Assembly: GCA_963667675.1 (NCBI GenBank)
Contig: OY763929.1
Span: forward strand, 992,001 to 1,056,000
Source of the DNA: G963667675 sp963667675
GTDB taxonomy: Bacteria; Chloroflexota; Dehalococcoidia; Lucifugimonadales; UBA3495
Direction of reading: 5' to 3'
Length of the DNA stretch: 64,000 bases
Shown here: piece by piece, positions 27,737 to 36,174 of the stretch
Position numbering within the stretch: position 1 is the stretch's first letter
Layout of the letters: every line of letters begins with the position of its first letter
Notes under the pieces: generated by a model
Databases searched by the model: none
What the model was told of the DNA's origin: nothing
The model's input: only the letters and a program-made list of their open reading frames with translations
Position numbers and translations under genes: made by a program

Positions 27737-27772
27737 GAAGGTCGTTGGTTCGAGTCCAACCCACGCTACCAA
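27737..27772 (+). repeat. attR-like direct repeat of tRNA-fMet 3' end
   Basis: A copy of bases 26858-26893 with one change (C to A in the acceptor 3' strand). It is not preceded by the 5' half of a tRNA, so it is not a second tRNA gene. It closes the 0.9-kb ParB cassette. Confidence 0.85.
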
Positions 27773-27788
27773 AAACCAGAAAATGCCA

Positions 27789-27817
27789 GGCCACTGGATA
27801 TAGTCCGGTGGCCTTTG
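27789..27817 (+). terminator. terminator-like hairpin beyond attR
   Basis: GGCCAC and GTGGCC enclose a partly paired loop and are followed by TTTGT. In position it mirrors the tRNA terminator at 26911-26936, as expected if it was the original tRNA terminator displaced by insertion. Confidence 0.5.
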
Positions 27818-27916
27818 TCATTAAGGATTTCGACCTCCGAGACAGTTCAAGGCGGGGCAATGGGTTACAGCCAGACGGCGTGATACAATACGTCTACTCA
27901 CCTAAGGGAATGCAGC

Positions 27917-28144
27917 ATGGCTACGATAATCCAGTTGTCTCCAGAAATTGAAGAACGTCTTGACTATCTCGTGGCTCAGGCCGGGTGTAGCAAGGAAGAT
28001 ATTCTGCGCGATGTCATTGACCGAGTTACGGAAGACATTGAAGACTGCTACCTTGCCCACAAATCGGCAGAACGCGTACGCAATGGAGAGGAGCAGGTCT
28101 ACTCATCGGAAGAGATAAAGGCCGACCTTGGCCTGGACGGTTGA
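27917..28144 (+). CDS. antitoxin of RelB/ribbon-helix-helix type
   Basis: A 75-residue protein starting MATIIQLSPEIEERLDYLVA, a ribbon-helix-helix DNA-binding strand and helix. It continues with an acidic C-terminal half ending EIKADLGLDG, the typical toxin-wrapping tail of RelB/ParD-like antitoxins. The following toxin gene overlaps it by 17 bases. TACAAT at 27884-27889 could be its -10 box, with no convincing -35. Confidence 0.8.
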   Translation: MATIIQLSPEIEERLDYLVAQAGCSKEDILRDVIDRVTEDIEDCYLAHKSAERVRNGEEQVYSSEEIKADLGLDG

Positions 28145-28391
28145 ATACAACGAAACGGCTAGATCACAGCTACGGCGGCTTGACCGGCAGACCGCCCACC
28201 GTATCACTGCTTATATGGACGCTATTGGCTCACTGAGCGACCCGCGACAAAGAGGGCGGGCTTTAAGCGCGTCATTTGCTGGTTTCTGGCGTTACCGGGT
28301 TGGGAATTACAGAGTCATCTGCGATATTCAAGATGAAGTCCTGCGAGTCTTAGTAGTAGAAGTTGGGCACCGGGGCCAGGTTTACCGTTAG
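28128..28391 (+). CDS. RelE/ParE family toxin
   Basis: An 87-residue toxin with a TTG start inside the antitoxin gene. It starts MAWTVEYNETARSQLRRLDRQ, typical of RelE, and contains FWRYRVGNYRVICDIQD and a C-terminal VVEVGHRGQVYR with the catalytic-region His/Arg/Tyr residues of ribosome-dependent mRNA interferases. Pairing and overlap with the antitoxin make a complete type II module. RelE and ParE activities cannot be separated by sight. Confidence 0.85.
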   Translation: MAWTVEYNETARSQLRRLDRQTAHRITAYMDAIGSLSDPRQRGRALSASFAGFWRYRVGNYRVICDIQDEVLRVLVVEVGHRGQVYR

Positions 28392-28603
28392 CCGCCTGAC
28401 CTGAAGGCCGTTGCTTTGATTTCAATCTCCGATGAGCAACGCTGTGCCCCACACCGCATAGCTAACGCGTGTACTGCGTTGCTATGATGAATAGCTGGAG
28501 CCATCGCCAATTCCCGGGCAAAGGCTTCCCTTGTCCCGGAATACGCCAGACAAGGCAGTCCGTCCATTGCAGCCATAGCTCCTGAAGAAGGCTCACCGGT
28601 AGG

Positions 28604-29371
28604 ATGAAAGCAAGTACCTACAATCCCCTCAAGTTACTCCGGAAATCGCCCGAATCGTCCTCTCCTGTGAGAGAGTCCCATAGCCCCGTCAAGACTCTGG
28701 CCCAGCGTCTCAGGCGCAGCCCAAGGTTCTGGGTCCTGGTCAGCACGCTGCTCCCGGCCCTGGTGTGCACCCTGCTGGCCTGGGCCTACGCCTCATCCCT
28801 GTGGCAACTGGTGCTGTACTTCTGGTACTCCATACCGTCCAACAGCTTTGTCTATCTGCCCAACGAGCCCGGAGTCCTCTTTGCCGCCGCGGTCTATAGC
28901 CCCTGGGTAGTCGCCGTGGTCGGCGGCGTCGCCACCATGATTGCCTGCATCATCGACTACGCCGTGATCAAGCGGGTATTCGAGTTCCAGCAGGTTGCCC
29001 GGGTAAAGCAGACTGGCATCTACAAGAAAGCCATCCAATGCTTCTACTGGCGCCCCTGGCCGACCATTGCCGTCCTGGCCGTCACACCATTGCCCTTCTA
29101 TCCGGTCCGGGTCCTCGCGCCCAGCTCCGGCTATCCCCTCTGGAGATATACCTCGGCCAGCGTCATCGGACGTTCGTGCCGCTATTATCTCCTGGCCATC
29201 GGAGGCTCGTGGATGCACGTTCCTCCACAGTTCCTGATCTTGATGGTCGTATGCATGCTGTCCACTCCCCTTGTGGCGGTAGTCTGGGCGCGGTGGAAGC
29301 TGCGCCCAGCCGGAGCGCACGGCGAGGAAGTTGGCGCCGACGCCTTGGACGTGGAGGGCGCAGGCGGCTAG
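28604..29371 (+). CDS. VTT/DedA-like membrane protein
   Basis: A 255-residue polytopic protein. A basic cytoplasmic N-terminus (to about 40) precedes a first membrane segment (about 42-62). The central VTT-like region follows, with LPNEPGVLFAAAVYSPWVVAVVGG, WRPWPTIAVLAVTPLPFYPVRVLA and a last membrane segment (about 205-228). The proline-containing re-entrant segments resemble the VTT (DedA/TMEM41-type) fold linked to lipid scrambling and membrane homeostasis. Similarity is recognised by pattern only, so the subfamily is uncertain. Confidence 0.65.
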   Translation: MKASTYNPLKLLRKSPESSSPVRESHSPVKTLAQRLRRSPRFWVLVSTLLPALVCTLLAWAYASSLWQLVLYFWYSIPSNSFVYLPNEPGVLFAAAVYSPWVVAVVGGVATMIACIIDYAVIKRVFEFQQVARVKQTGIYKKAIQCFYWRPWPTIAVLAVTPLPFYPVRVLAPSSGYPLWRYTSASVIGRSCRYYLLAIGGSWMHVPPQFLILMVVCMLSTPLVAVVWARWKLRPAGAHGEEVGADALDVEGAGG

Positions 29372-29396
29372 GGCCGGTCCGGGACGCCTGGGCGCT

Positions 29397-29777
29397 TCAT
29401 GTCTGAAATCCCAGGGCGTCGGCCACGTCCCGCTGCCGGACATCCAACGTCAAAAAGGTGATGTCGCCAGGGTTCTGCGCCACGTAGAGGGCTGTGGCCA
29501 CGTGCCACAGGTCAGCCCCCCGCAGGTAGCCGGCCGCCAACACCCAGTCGAACTCGTCAGTCAGCGGCCGGTCCGGGTAGACCCACTCGATCCCAAACAG
29601 AACAGAACGGTCAATGACCAAGCTCTCGCGCCGGAACGCAGCCCGCACCTCCGCTTCCAGGAAGTTCGAAGAAACCAGCCATTGGAATTGGTCCAGGCGC
29701 CGGCCCATGCCGAAACTGCTGGCTTCACCAAAGGCAACGGCTATAAGCGCGGAAGTGTCGACGTAGGCAGTCGCCAC
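29397..29777 (-). CDS. PIN-domain toxin, VapC-like
   Basis: A 126-residue PIN nuclease. The acidic residues expected for Mg2+ binding are Asp in AYVDTSALIA (about 7), Glu in NFLEAEVRAAF (about 42), Asp in LRGADLWHVATAL (about 89) and Asp in FLTLDVRQRDVA (about 112). The antitoxin gene upstream touches it by one base (TAATG), so translation is coupled. Such toxins cleave tRNA or rRNA; the target here is unknown. Confidence 0.88.
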   Translation of the reverse strand: MATAYVDTSALIAVAFGEASSFGMGRRLDQFQWLVSSNFLEAEVRAAFRRESLVIDRSVLFGIEWVYPDRPLTDEFDWVLAAGYLRGADLWHVATALYVAQNPGDITFLTLDVRQRDVADALGFQT

Positions 29778-30049
29778 TATTCCCGGTCGGCGAGAAAGCG
29801 TTCCAGCGCGCCGGGTACGTGGGCCACCGGCTTGAACGGCTGCTTTGGCCCGTGCGCGGGCTGGAGAATCCCCCGCCTCCGCAGTTCTTCGAGCCTTTCC
29901 TCAATACTCTCCGGGGCCCGTTCTATGGGGCGCAACTCCGCCACCGGGGCGCCCCGGTAGGAGATAGTCACCGCTGTCCCTTCCCGGACGTGCCGCAGGA
30001 CTTCCGAAAAACGCGCTTTGGCTTCGTATGTCGAATAGACTATTCCCAT
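29777..30049 (-). CDS. Phd/YefM-type antitoxin
   Basis: A 90-residue antitoxin. It begins MGIVYSTYEAKARFSEVLRHV with GTAVTISYRGAPVAELRPIE, the Phd/YefM DNA-binding fold, and has a C-terminal toxin-binding tail. It precedes the PIN toxin, giving a VapBC-like module with a Phd-type partner. The -10 box is so close that the transcript probably starts at the A of the ATG, making it leaderless. Confidence 0.87.
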   Translation of the reverse strand: MGIVYSTYEAKARFSEVLRHVREGTAVTISYRGAPVAELRPIERAPESIEERLEELRRRGILQPAHGPKQPFKPVAHVPGALERFLADRE

Positions 30050-30055
30050 GCCCTT

Positions 30056-30084
30056 ATATTACTAGTCAGACTAGTCATTGTCAA
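30056..30084 (-). promoter_or_regulatory. vapBC-like promoter with tandem operators
   Basis: On the minus strand TTGACA (30084-30079) and TAATAT (30061-30056) are 17 bases apart. Two copies of ACTAGTCA on the plus strand (30061-30068 and 30070-30077) fill the spacer, each containing the palindrome ACTAGT. They are probable binding sites for the antitoxin complex. Confidence 0.7.
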
Positions 30085-30117
30085 GCCCAATAGTACCAAC
30101 AGCATGGCCCACCAATG

Positions 30118-30921
30118 TCATCTGCCGCGGAAAACCGGTTGACGCTTCTCGATGAAGGCCGTGACCGCCTCCTGCTGGTCCTCGCTGCCCATAGACGGTC
30201 TGTTTGCCGCGAATTCCTGCCGGGCGACGCGGGCCAGGTCGGGCATGTGACTTATTAGTAGTTCCTTGGTTGACCGCACCGCCAGGGGCGGGTTCGAGGC
30301 AATCTCCTCGGCCAGCGCCATGGCCTCCTCCATCAGCTTATCGGCGGGGACCACCTTGTTGACCATACCTTTCTGCAGGGCCCACTGGGCGTCGTAGACC
30401 CAGCCGGTGAGGGCCATCTCCGCCGCAACTCCATGTCCGACCAGGAAAGGCAGAAGATAAGAGGCGCAGTTGTCGGGGACCAAGGCCCGCTTGATGAATA
30501 TGGATGCGAACCGGGCCTCCTCGGATGCTACCCGTATGTCGCTGGCCAAGGCAATGGCCAGACCCGCCCCTGCCGCAACGCCGTTCACCGCTGCAATGAC
30601 CGGCTGAGGCAGCCGCGGCAGCCGCGGGCCCAGACCAATTGCGCTGGAAGCAGCGTCTGCTTTGTTGCCCTGTTGGTTGGCTTTTGGGTCGCCGGACTGG
30701 CGTTCGGCCAAGAGGCTGACGTCTGCGCCGGATGAAAAGCCCCGGCCGGCCCCGGTCAGGACCAGCGCCCGGGTGTCTGGGAACTCCCCTCCCACCTCAT
30801 CCAAAGCGGCGTGGTACTCGCCGGCGAGCTGCCGGTCAAAGGCGTTCAGTTTCTCCGGACGGTTCAGGGTTAGAATGGCGACGTGGCCGGCCCTTTCCAG
30901 GGTTAGGGTTTCGTATCCCAT
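30118..30921 (-). CDS. enoyl-CoA hydratase/isomerase family protein
   Basis: A 267-residue crotonase-fold enzyme. LNRPEKLNAFD (about 19-29), the oxyanion-hole loop GRGFSSGADVSLLAE (about 59-73) and NGVAAGAGLAIALASDIRVA (about 114-133) are in the usual order. The second catalytic region reads KRALVPDNCASYLLP, with an Asp where enoyl-CoA hydratase has its second Glu, typical of isomerase-like or 2-(1,2-epoxy-1,2-dihydrophenyl)acetyl-CoA isomerase (PaaG)-like members. It may act in fatty-acid or aromatic-acid breakdown. It has no beta-oxidation neighbours here. Confidence 0.88.
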   Translation of the reverse strand: MGYETLTLERAGHVAILTLNRPEKLNAFDRQLAGEYHAALDEVGGEFPDTRALVLTGAGRGFSSGADVSLLAERQSGDPKANQQGNKADAASSAIGLGPRLPRLPQPVIAAVNGVAAGAGLAIALASDIRVASEEARFASIFIKRALVPDNCASYLLPFLVGHGVAAEMALTGWVYDAQWALQKGMVNKVVPADKLMEEAMALAEEIASNPPLAVRSTKELLISHMPDLARVARQEFAANRPSMGSEDQQEAVTAFIEKRQPVFRGR

Positions 30922-31096
30922 AAGGCCTCCGTTGGTTTCACGCCCTTGAAGTCATCGGGACGTATACTGTCGGGAGCATATCCCAACCCTGGAGTCGATA
31001 CAAGACAAGGTGTTGTGCCCGGTCGGCTTGATCCCATTAGCGGACATACGCCGGAGCCACGCCAATTGCAAGCAAGTCAAGTCAATGAGGAACTGA

Positions 31097-31885
31097 GTGA
31101 CGCCTGGGCAACATAACCTGCGCCTGTACAATGAATTCGCCCACCTGTGGCCGGTGATAAGCCCGCCGGAGGACTACGCCGAGGAAGCGGAGCACTGGCG
31201 CGCCGCACTCAGCGACCGGCTGGCCCCCGGGCGGCAACGCATATTGGAGTTGGGCTGCGGCGGGGGGCACTTGCTGTCGCACTTGACCGGCGACTTTGAG
31301 GCCGAAGCCGTCGACATATCGCCCCAAATGCTGGAACTTTCCCGAAAGCTGAATCCCGGCGTCGTACATCATCTGGGAGACATGCGAACCGTGCGGCTGC
31401 CTGAGAAATTTGACGCCGTCCTGGCCCACGACGCCATCTCGTATATGCTCACCGAAGAAGACCTGCGGGCCGTATTCGCCACCGCCCGCGCCCACCTGCG
31501 CCCGGGCGGCGTCTTTCTCGCGGCTCCAGACCTGGTGCGGGACACCTTTCGGCCGCGAGTACTTCAGTGGCCAGGCAGGCCCCAGTCCAGTCCGGACGGG
31601 CCAACTGTGACAGTCGAGGAAAGCATCATGAGCCCGGACCCCGCCGACACCGTCATGGAGTCCTTGTTCGTCTACACCATCGTAGAGAACGGCGTCACGC
31701 GCATTGAGGAGGACCTCCACCTAAGCGGGCTGTTCCCAATTGCGACGTGGTTACGGCTTCTCGAGGAGGCCGGGTTTGACCCGGAGGTAATGCCCCTCCC
31801 GGGCGACGGAGACGGCTGCGGGGAGACCCTGTTCCGCGCCGTCTTGCGAAGCCAGCACTCTGAACGAATGTCTGGGTCCGGGTAG
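31097..31885 (+). CDS. class I SAM-dependent methyltransferase
   Basis: A 262-residue Rossmann methyltransferase. Motif I is ILELGCGGGHLL (about 49-60), the acidic end of strand 2 is AEAVDISPQML, motif III is FDAVLAHDAISYML, and LRPGGVFLAAPDL is the post-III strand. It starts at GTG. The small conserved core does not identify the methyl acceptor. It converges on the epimerase gene downstream with 17 bases between them. Confidence 0.88.
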   Translation: MTPGQHNLRLYNEFAHLWPVISPPEDYAEEAEHWRAALSDRLAPGRQRILELGCGGGHLLSHLTGDFEAEAVDISPQMLELSRKLNPGVVHHLGDMRTVRLPEKFDAVLAHDAISYMLTEEDLRAVFATARAHLRPGGVFLAAPDLVRDTFRPRVLQWPGRPQSSPDGPTVTVEESIMSPDPADTVMESLFVYTIVENGVTRIEEDLHLSGLFPIATWLRLLEEAGFDPEVMPLPGDGDGCGETLFRAVLRSQHSERMSGSG

Positions 31886-31902
31886 GGCGGCGCAGAAATA
31901 CG

Positions 31903-32883
31903 TCAGTCGCGGAAGCCCGACTCCTCCCGCCATTCCAGGTATTCCCTGATGCCCGTAGCCAGGTTATAGGCCGGCTCGAAACCTAGGTCCTCTCTCAAGC
32001 GCGTTGTATCCATTGGCCCTCTCGTCGCGTCGGGCCGCAGGCTCCGTACCTCGTGAGCGGGGTCGTCTACTAGCTGCACCGACGGCCTGACCTCCTTCAA
32101 CGCTTGGGCGATTTCATCCAGCGTATGCACGCGACCCGAGGCCACGTTGTACTCAGCGTAAGAAAGCGACGGAGCATCGAGTATGGTGCAGATGGCGGAA
32201 ACGGTATCGGCCACGTAAGTGTAGTCCCGTCCGGCAGTGCGGTCGCCGATGCGGATGGGGTCGCCCCGCACTGCGTCCCTGGTCCATTCGTAAAAGACCG
32301 ACATTATGGCCCGGTGGCCCGTCACCCTTTCCATGGGGCCGTAGGGGGAGCTCAGGCGTGTGCTCACCGTCGGGAACCCGTGCAGTTCCCCAAAGCGGCG
32401 AGTGAGAAGTTCGCTGGCGTACTTGGTCACGGCGTACAGGGTACGCGGATAAAGCTGGTTTTCCTCGTGAAGGACTCCGGCGGGGTCCAGTCCCTCCCCG
32501 TACACCGAGCCTGAGCTAACGTATAGAAACCTCTCTATGTCCAAGACCATAGCCAGTCCCAGCAAATTGGCCGTTCCGGTCACGTTGATATCCACGATGG
32601 AGCGGCTGCTGTCCCGCTCTATGTCCTGTCGGAGGCCGGTGAACACGGCGGCGTGGACGACCTTGGTGACTCGCAGCCCGGCGACAGCGCGCCGCAAGTC
32701 GCCGGGGTCCAGGATGTCCCCCTGGACGTATGTGATCGACGAGGAGTGGTCGGAATGGTAAGCCTTCACCAATACGTCGGGCGGGACCTGGTCGAAGCAC
32801 ACCACCTGGTGCCCCCGCTGGGCCAGGGCTTTGACGATGTTGCTGCCGACGAAACCCGTCCCGCCGGTCACCAAAGTAGACAC
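31903..32883 (-). CDS. NAD-dependent epimerase/dehydratase
   Basis: A 326-residue extended short-chain dehydrogenase. LVTGGTGFVGSNIV (about 4-17) binds NAD, YVQGDILDP follows, and SSGSVYGEG plus YAVTKYASE supply the catalytic Ser and YxxxK. SSPYGPMERVTG and GRDYTYVADTVSAI are typical nucleotide-sugar epimerase segments. It probably modifies a nucleotide sugar for surface glycans, but no glycosyltransferase is nearby, so the substrate is open. Confidence 0.9.
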   Translation of the reverse strand: MSTLVTGGTGFVGSNIVKALAQRGHQVVCFDQVPPDVLVKAYHSDHSSSITYVQGDILDPGDLRRAVAGLRVTKVVHAAVFTGLRQDIERDSSRSIVDINVTGTANLLGLAMVLDIERFLYVSSGSVYGEGLDPAGVLHEENQLYPRTLYAVTKYASELLTRRFGELHGFPTVSTRLSSPYGPMERVTGHRAIMSVFYEWTRDAVRGDPIRIGDRTAGRDYTYVADTVSAICTILDAPSLSYAEYNVASGRVHTLDEIAQALKEVRPSVQLVDDPAHEVRSLRPDATRGPMDTTRLREDLGFEPAYNLATGIREYLEWREESGFRD

Positions 32884-33070
32884 GTTACCCGCCTTTCAGA
32901 GCCATTCAGTCCCATAGCAGTGTATCGGCGACTCCCGGCGGCCGGCCCGATAGTGTTTATGGATGATACGCCATCCGTCCAGGCATTTACTTGAGGAGAT
33001 TACGCGGTCGGCCACCGTAGGCATGGTGACGGCTATTGCCCCAAAACGTAACGTTCTTTTCCATTGATGC

Positions 33071-33258
33071 AGGGACAGGGAATCGCTATCCTGTGAATAA
33101 TTCCCATTTCGTCTTCATTCTCAGGTAGCAGAACCTGGGACGAAATGGCGCGACGGAAACCTTGGGGACTCAGGGGATTCTAATTCTAGGTTCCCCAGAC
33201 CGTCCCATTTTTCGCAGTTCAACAACCAAGGGCTCGGAAAGCCCGGGTTTCTGTTTTT
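33071..33258 (+). promoter_or_regulatory. structured 5' leader with terminator-like end (candidate cis-regulatory RNA)
   Basis: The leader before the antiporter contains, in order, these elements: a small hairpin (ACAGG 33075-33079 with CCTGT 33090-33094); a long stem CCCATTTCGTC (33103-33113) with GACGAAATGG (33139-33148), enclosing CAGGT/ACCTG; a second two-tier stem GACGG (33152-33156) with CCGTC (33200-33204) enclosing a GGGGA/TCCCC pairing; and GGGCT-CGGAA-AGCCC followed by TTTCTGTTTTT (33230-33258). The segment 33139-33148 can pair instead with CCCATTTTTCG (33204-33214), so alternative folds are possible. I do not recognise a known riboswitch class. Confidence 0.5.
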
Positions 33259-33272
33259 AAGAAGATTACGAC

Positions 33273-35135
33273 ATGGACGTTGTAAGTTCAATCATCTCCC
33301 AGGCCGGCGGTAACGCCGAGCCCCACCTGCTCCGGGACTTCGCAATCATCATGGCCGTGGCTGGCCTGGCCATGGTGTTGTGCCGATGGGTCAAGCTGCC
33401 GACGGTATTGGGTTACCTGGCGGCCGGAGCCTTAATTGGGCCGTCGGCCTTGGAGGCAGTTGGGGACCCCGAGACTATAAGGCTGCTGGCAGACCTGGGC
33501 TTGGTGCTGCTTCTCTTCGGCATTGGCTTGGAACTGGGGTGGAGGCGGATTCGGGAGGTCGGGGGCACTGTCATCGTCATCGGATTGATCGAGATGGCGG
33601 TTATGTTTGCCCTTGGGTTTGAATTTGCTCTTCTACTGGGCTGGAGCGGCATCAACGCGGTATTTTTGGGCTCTGCCCTGTGCATCAGCAGTTCTGCCAT
33701 ATTGGTGACCATGCTCAGAGAGTCTGGCCAGCTTTTGCAGACTCGCGGGCGGTTAATCGTCGGAATACTGGTGGTGGAAGACTTCGCTGCGGTTATTCTC
33801 CTTACAGTGCTGGCGGGCGTCGCTTCCGCCGAAGGCACCGATGTTCGGACCGTCGGAACGCTGCTAGTAGAGTTGGTCGCTTTTGCAGTCCTGGCGCTGG
33901 TCCTTGGCGCATTCCTCGCCAAGAAGCTGGCCAATATCTTCGACCGTTTCAGGTCTGAAGAGACCCTGCTCATAGTAGGGTTGACCCTGTGTTTTGGATT
34001 AGCTTTGACCGCGGAGCAACTGGGCTTATCTGGGGCAGCCGGGGCGTTCCTGATTGGCGCAGTTTTGGGCGATTCCCAGCACGCCGAGGAAATGGAACGG
34101 ATTATGAGCCCTGTACGGACCATGTTTGCCGCCATATTCTTTGTGTCTATTGGAATGCTCATAGACCTGTCGTTGATGGACGACTACATCGTCCCCACCC
34201 TGGTGATTACCGCGGTATTCGTGTTGGGGAAGATGATTGCCGATACTATGGCCACCTTCCTCACGGGGCAAAGCGGACGGGTTTCCCTGAGCGTGGGGTT
34301 CGGAATGCCGCAGATGGGAGAGTTCTCGCTGGCCATGATCAAAACCGGGGCCGACGCCGGGGCCATCGGAGCGTTCATGTACCCGGTGGTTACGGGCGTG
34401 ACTGCCATAACCGCGCTGCTCTACCCGATAATATTCCGCTCCTCCGATGCTGTCGCAAGATTCGCCGAGCGCCGGTCGCCGCGGTTATTGCAAAGATATG
34501 GCAGGGACATGGGAATTGCCCTGGCCACCCTCCGAAGCGCTTTCCAGTTCCACAGTGACCGGGCTAAGCAGATTCAGCGTAGCGCTCGCACAATCTTGGT
34601 AGACCTGGGAATTATTGGCCTCTTCCTGGCTTTGGGCACCGGCAGCGTTCGCTTTACTACGGAGCTATCGGATGTCCTCGGTTTGAGCGAGAGCATGCTG
34701 GGCCTGATCATCGGAGGCGCGGTTTTAGCCCTGTGCATCCCCCCGGGGGTAGCCATGTGGCGCTCACTGCGCACCCTGGCCGACAACTTGGTGGAATACA
34801 GGTTTCCGAGCCTTTTTGGGACGGCCAACAGTCGGGCCCGGAGCAATTTAAGGGCTGTCTTCCGGGATACTGCCCTTCTTCCCATCCTGCTTGTACCGGG
34901 CGTATGGTGCATTCCGCTGGTCTCTCATCTGGTGTCCTTGGGGAGCTTCAGTGCTCCGTTACCCTTGGTTATCGTGACAGGCATAGTCGCGGCATTGGCG
35001 GTGGTCGCCTTCCGGATCTATCGGGGCTTGAAAACGATGTTCAGCCAGACCTTTCTCGGGGAAGACGACCCGTCTTCTACCGACGATCCCGCCCGCGCCC
35101 TGGGCGGCGATGAAGTGGACCGTAGCACAGAGTAA
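33273..35135 (+). CDS. Kef-type monovalent cation/proton antiporter (CPA2)
   Basis: A 620-residue membrane protein. Residues 15-400 form the roughly 12-helix Na+/H+ exchanger fold. LPTVLGYLAAGALIGPSAL (about 44-62), GLVLLLFGIGLEL, LGSALCISSSAILVTMLRE and VVEDFAAVILLTVLAG are CPA2 signature segments, and the Asp in VEDF is an expected ion-coupling residue. Two or three extra helices (about 445-600) follow. There is no TrkA-N (RCK) domain, unlike E. coli KefB/C, so control may lie in the RNA leader. It probably exchanges K+ or Na+ for H+. Confidence 0.9.
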   Translation: MDVVSSIISQAGGNAEPHLLRDFAIIMAVAGLAMVLCRWVKLPTVLGYLAAGALIGPSALEAVGDPETIRLLADLGLVLLLFGIGLELGWRRIREVGGTVIVIGLIEMAVMFALGFEFALLLGWSGINAVFLGSALCISSSAILVTMLRESGQLLQTRGRLIVGILVVEDFAAVILLTVLAGVASAEGTDVRTVGTLLVELVAFAVLALVLGAFLAKKLANIFDRFRSEETLLIVGLTLCFGLALTAEQLGLSGAAGAFLIGAVLGDSQHAEEMERIMSPVRTMFAAIFFVSIGMLIDLSLMDDYIVPTLVITAVFVLGKMIADTMATFLTGQSGRVSLSVGFGMPQMGEFSLAMIKTGADAGAIGAFMYPVVTGVTAITALLYPIIFRSSDAVARFAERRSPRLLQRYGRDMGIALATLRSAFQFHSDRAKQIQRSARTILVDLGIIGLFLALGTGSVRFTTELSDVLGLSESMLGLIIGGAVLALCIPPGVAMWRSLRTLADNLVEYRFPSLFGTANSRARSNLRAVFRDTALLPILLVPGVWCIPLVSHLVSLGSFSAPLPLVIVTGIVAALAVVAFRIYRGLKTMFSQTFLGEDDPSSTDDPARALGGDEVDRSTE

Positions 35136-35403
35136 CCAGCCTGCTTACGATAGCTGCCGCATCCGGAAAAGGCTGCTGCCCAAACTGGCAGCGACCTGTA
35201 GTGTCTAGGGAGACAACCGCCGCCAAACAGTGTGCATGAGCGTTGCATCCCCCTTGCGCATCCTTCATAATCCTGGATGGTGAGGATTGGGCAAGCTCTC
35301 GGCTGTTTCTCACCATGCAGCGTAAACCTCGATGGTGGCCTCCCCGGTCGCCCTGTAGCGCCTCTATCCGAGACTGGTCATCCCGCCGTGAGACGCGAGG
35401 CTT

Positions 35404-36033
35404 ATGGGAATTAACGACGTTTTCCACAACGGTCTGGACATTAACGATGCCATTGATTCGCTGGAGTCGGCAGGAATTTTCGTCCTGGGAATGGCGGTTT
35501 ACGCTTTCTCCGTATTCAAGTTCTACCGGTTCGTGGCTTCCCGTGACATGTTCAAATTGGACCTGTCCAGGTACGAGGAGTCGCGGCATCGATGGGTCAG
35601 GACCTTCCTGCACGTCGTCTCTTACACCTGTAAGTACATTATCCTGTTTCCCATTTTCGCGTCCCTGTGGGTCGCTGTCCTGACGTTGATTCTGGCCTTC
35701 CTTTCCAAAGAACGGCCATTCCCTGAAATCCTGCAAATGGCCCTGGCTACGGTAACCGCCATTCGGGTAGTGGCATATTACAACGAAGACTTGTCCAGGG
35801 ATGTAGCCAAGATACTGCCCTTCGCGGTCCTGGCCATCTTCTTAATAGATGCGTCGTTCTTCACGATTTCAGAGTCCTTGGATGTCCTGAAAGAGTCCAA
35901 GGACCACACAGAAAAGATTCTTTATTACCTGGGGTTCCTCATAGTCGTGGAGTTTGCCTTGCGGCTCATTTACGGGGCCGTAGCATACCTCCTTCGCTCG
36001 AGAAAAAGACCGGCTTCACGGAGTCAAGGCTGA
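35404..36033 (+). CDS. hypothetical four-TM protein next to the antiporter
   Basis: A 209-residue protein with membrane segments at about 22-42, 72-100, 132-152 and 180-200. It has a short acidic N-terminus, charged loops (KESKDHTEK near 158-170) and a basic C-terminus RSRKRPASRSQG. I do not recognise the family. It lies 268 bases after the antiporter on the same strand, so it may share regulation or belong to the same ion-homeostasis function, but this is only inferred from position. Confidence 0.6.
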   Translation: MGINDVFHNGLDINDAIDSLESAGIFVLGMAVYAFSVFKFYRFVASRDMFKLDLSRYEESRHRWVRTFLHVVSYTCKYIILFPIFASLWVAVLTLILAFLSKERPFPEILQMALATVTAIRVVAYYNEDLSRDVAKILPFAVLAIFLIDASFFTISESLDVLKESKDHTEKILYYLGFLIVVEFALRLIYGAVAYLLRSRKRPASRSQG

Positions 36034-36174
36034 TGCGCCCCATCACCCTGAGTCCCATAGGCTAAGGCTCGCGTTGGCGGGATGTGCCGGGGTAGCAACC
36101 CCACGCCATTGCAAGACCACGCCTTTGAGATTTCCGTAAATCCGGTGGTATGCCATGAAAGCGTCTGAACACTT

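Noticed and set aside
27686..27883. A second tRNA or small gene at the tRNA-like sequence
   Set aside because: Only the 3' half of a tRNA is present; the 5' acceptor, D arm and anticodon are missing, so it is an attachment-site duplication.
33071..33272. Known ydaO (c-di-AMP) or M-box riboswitch
   Set aside because: The conserved sequence blocks of these classes were not recognisable, so only an unclassified structured leader is claimed.
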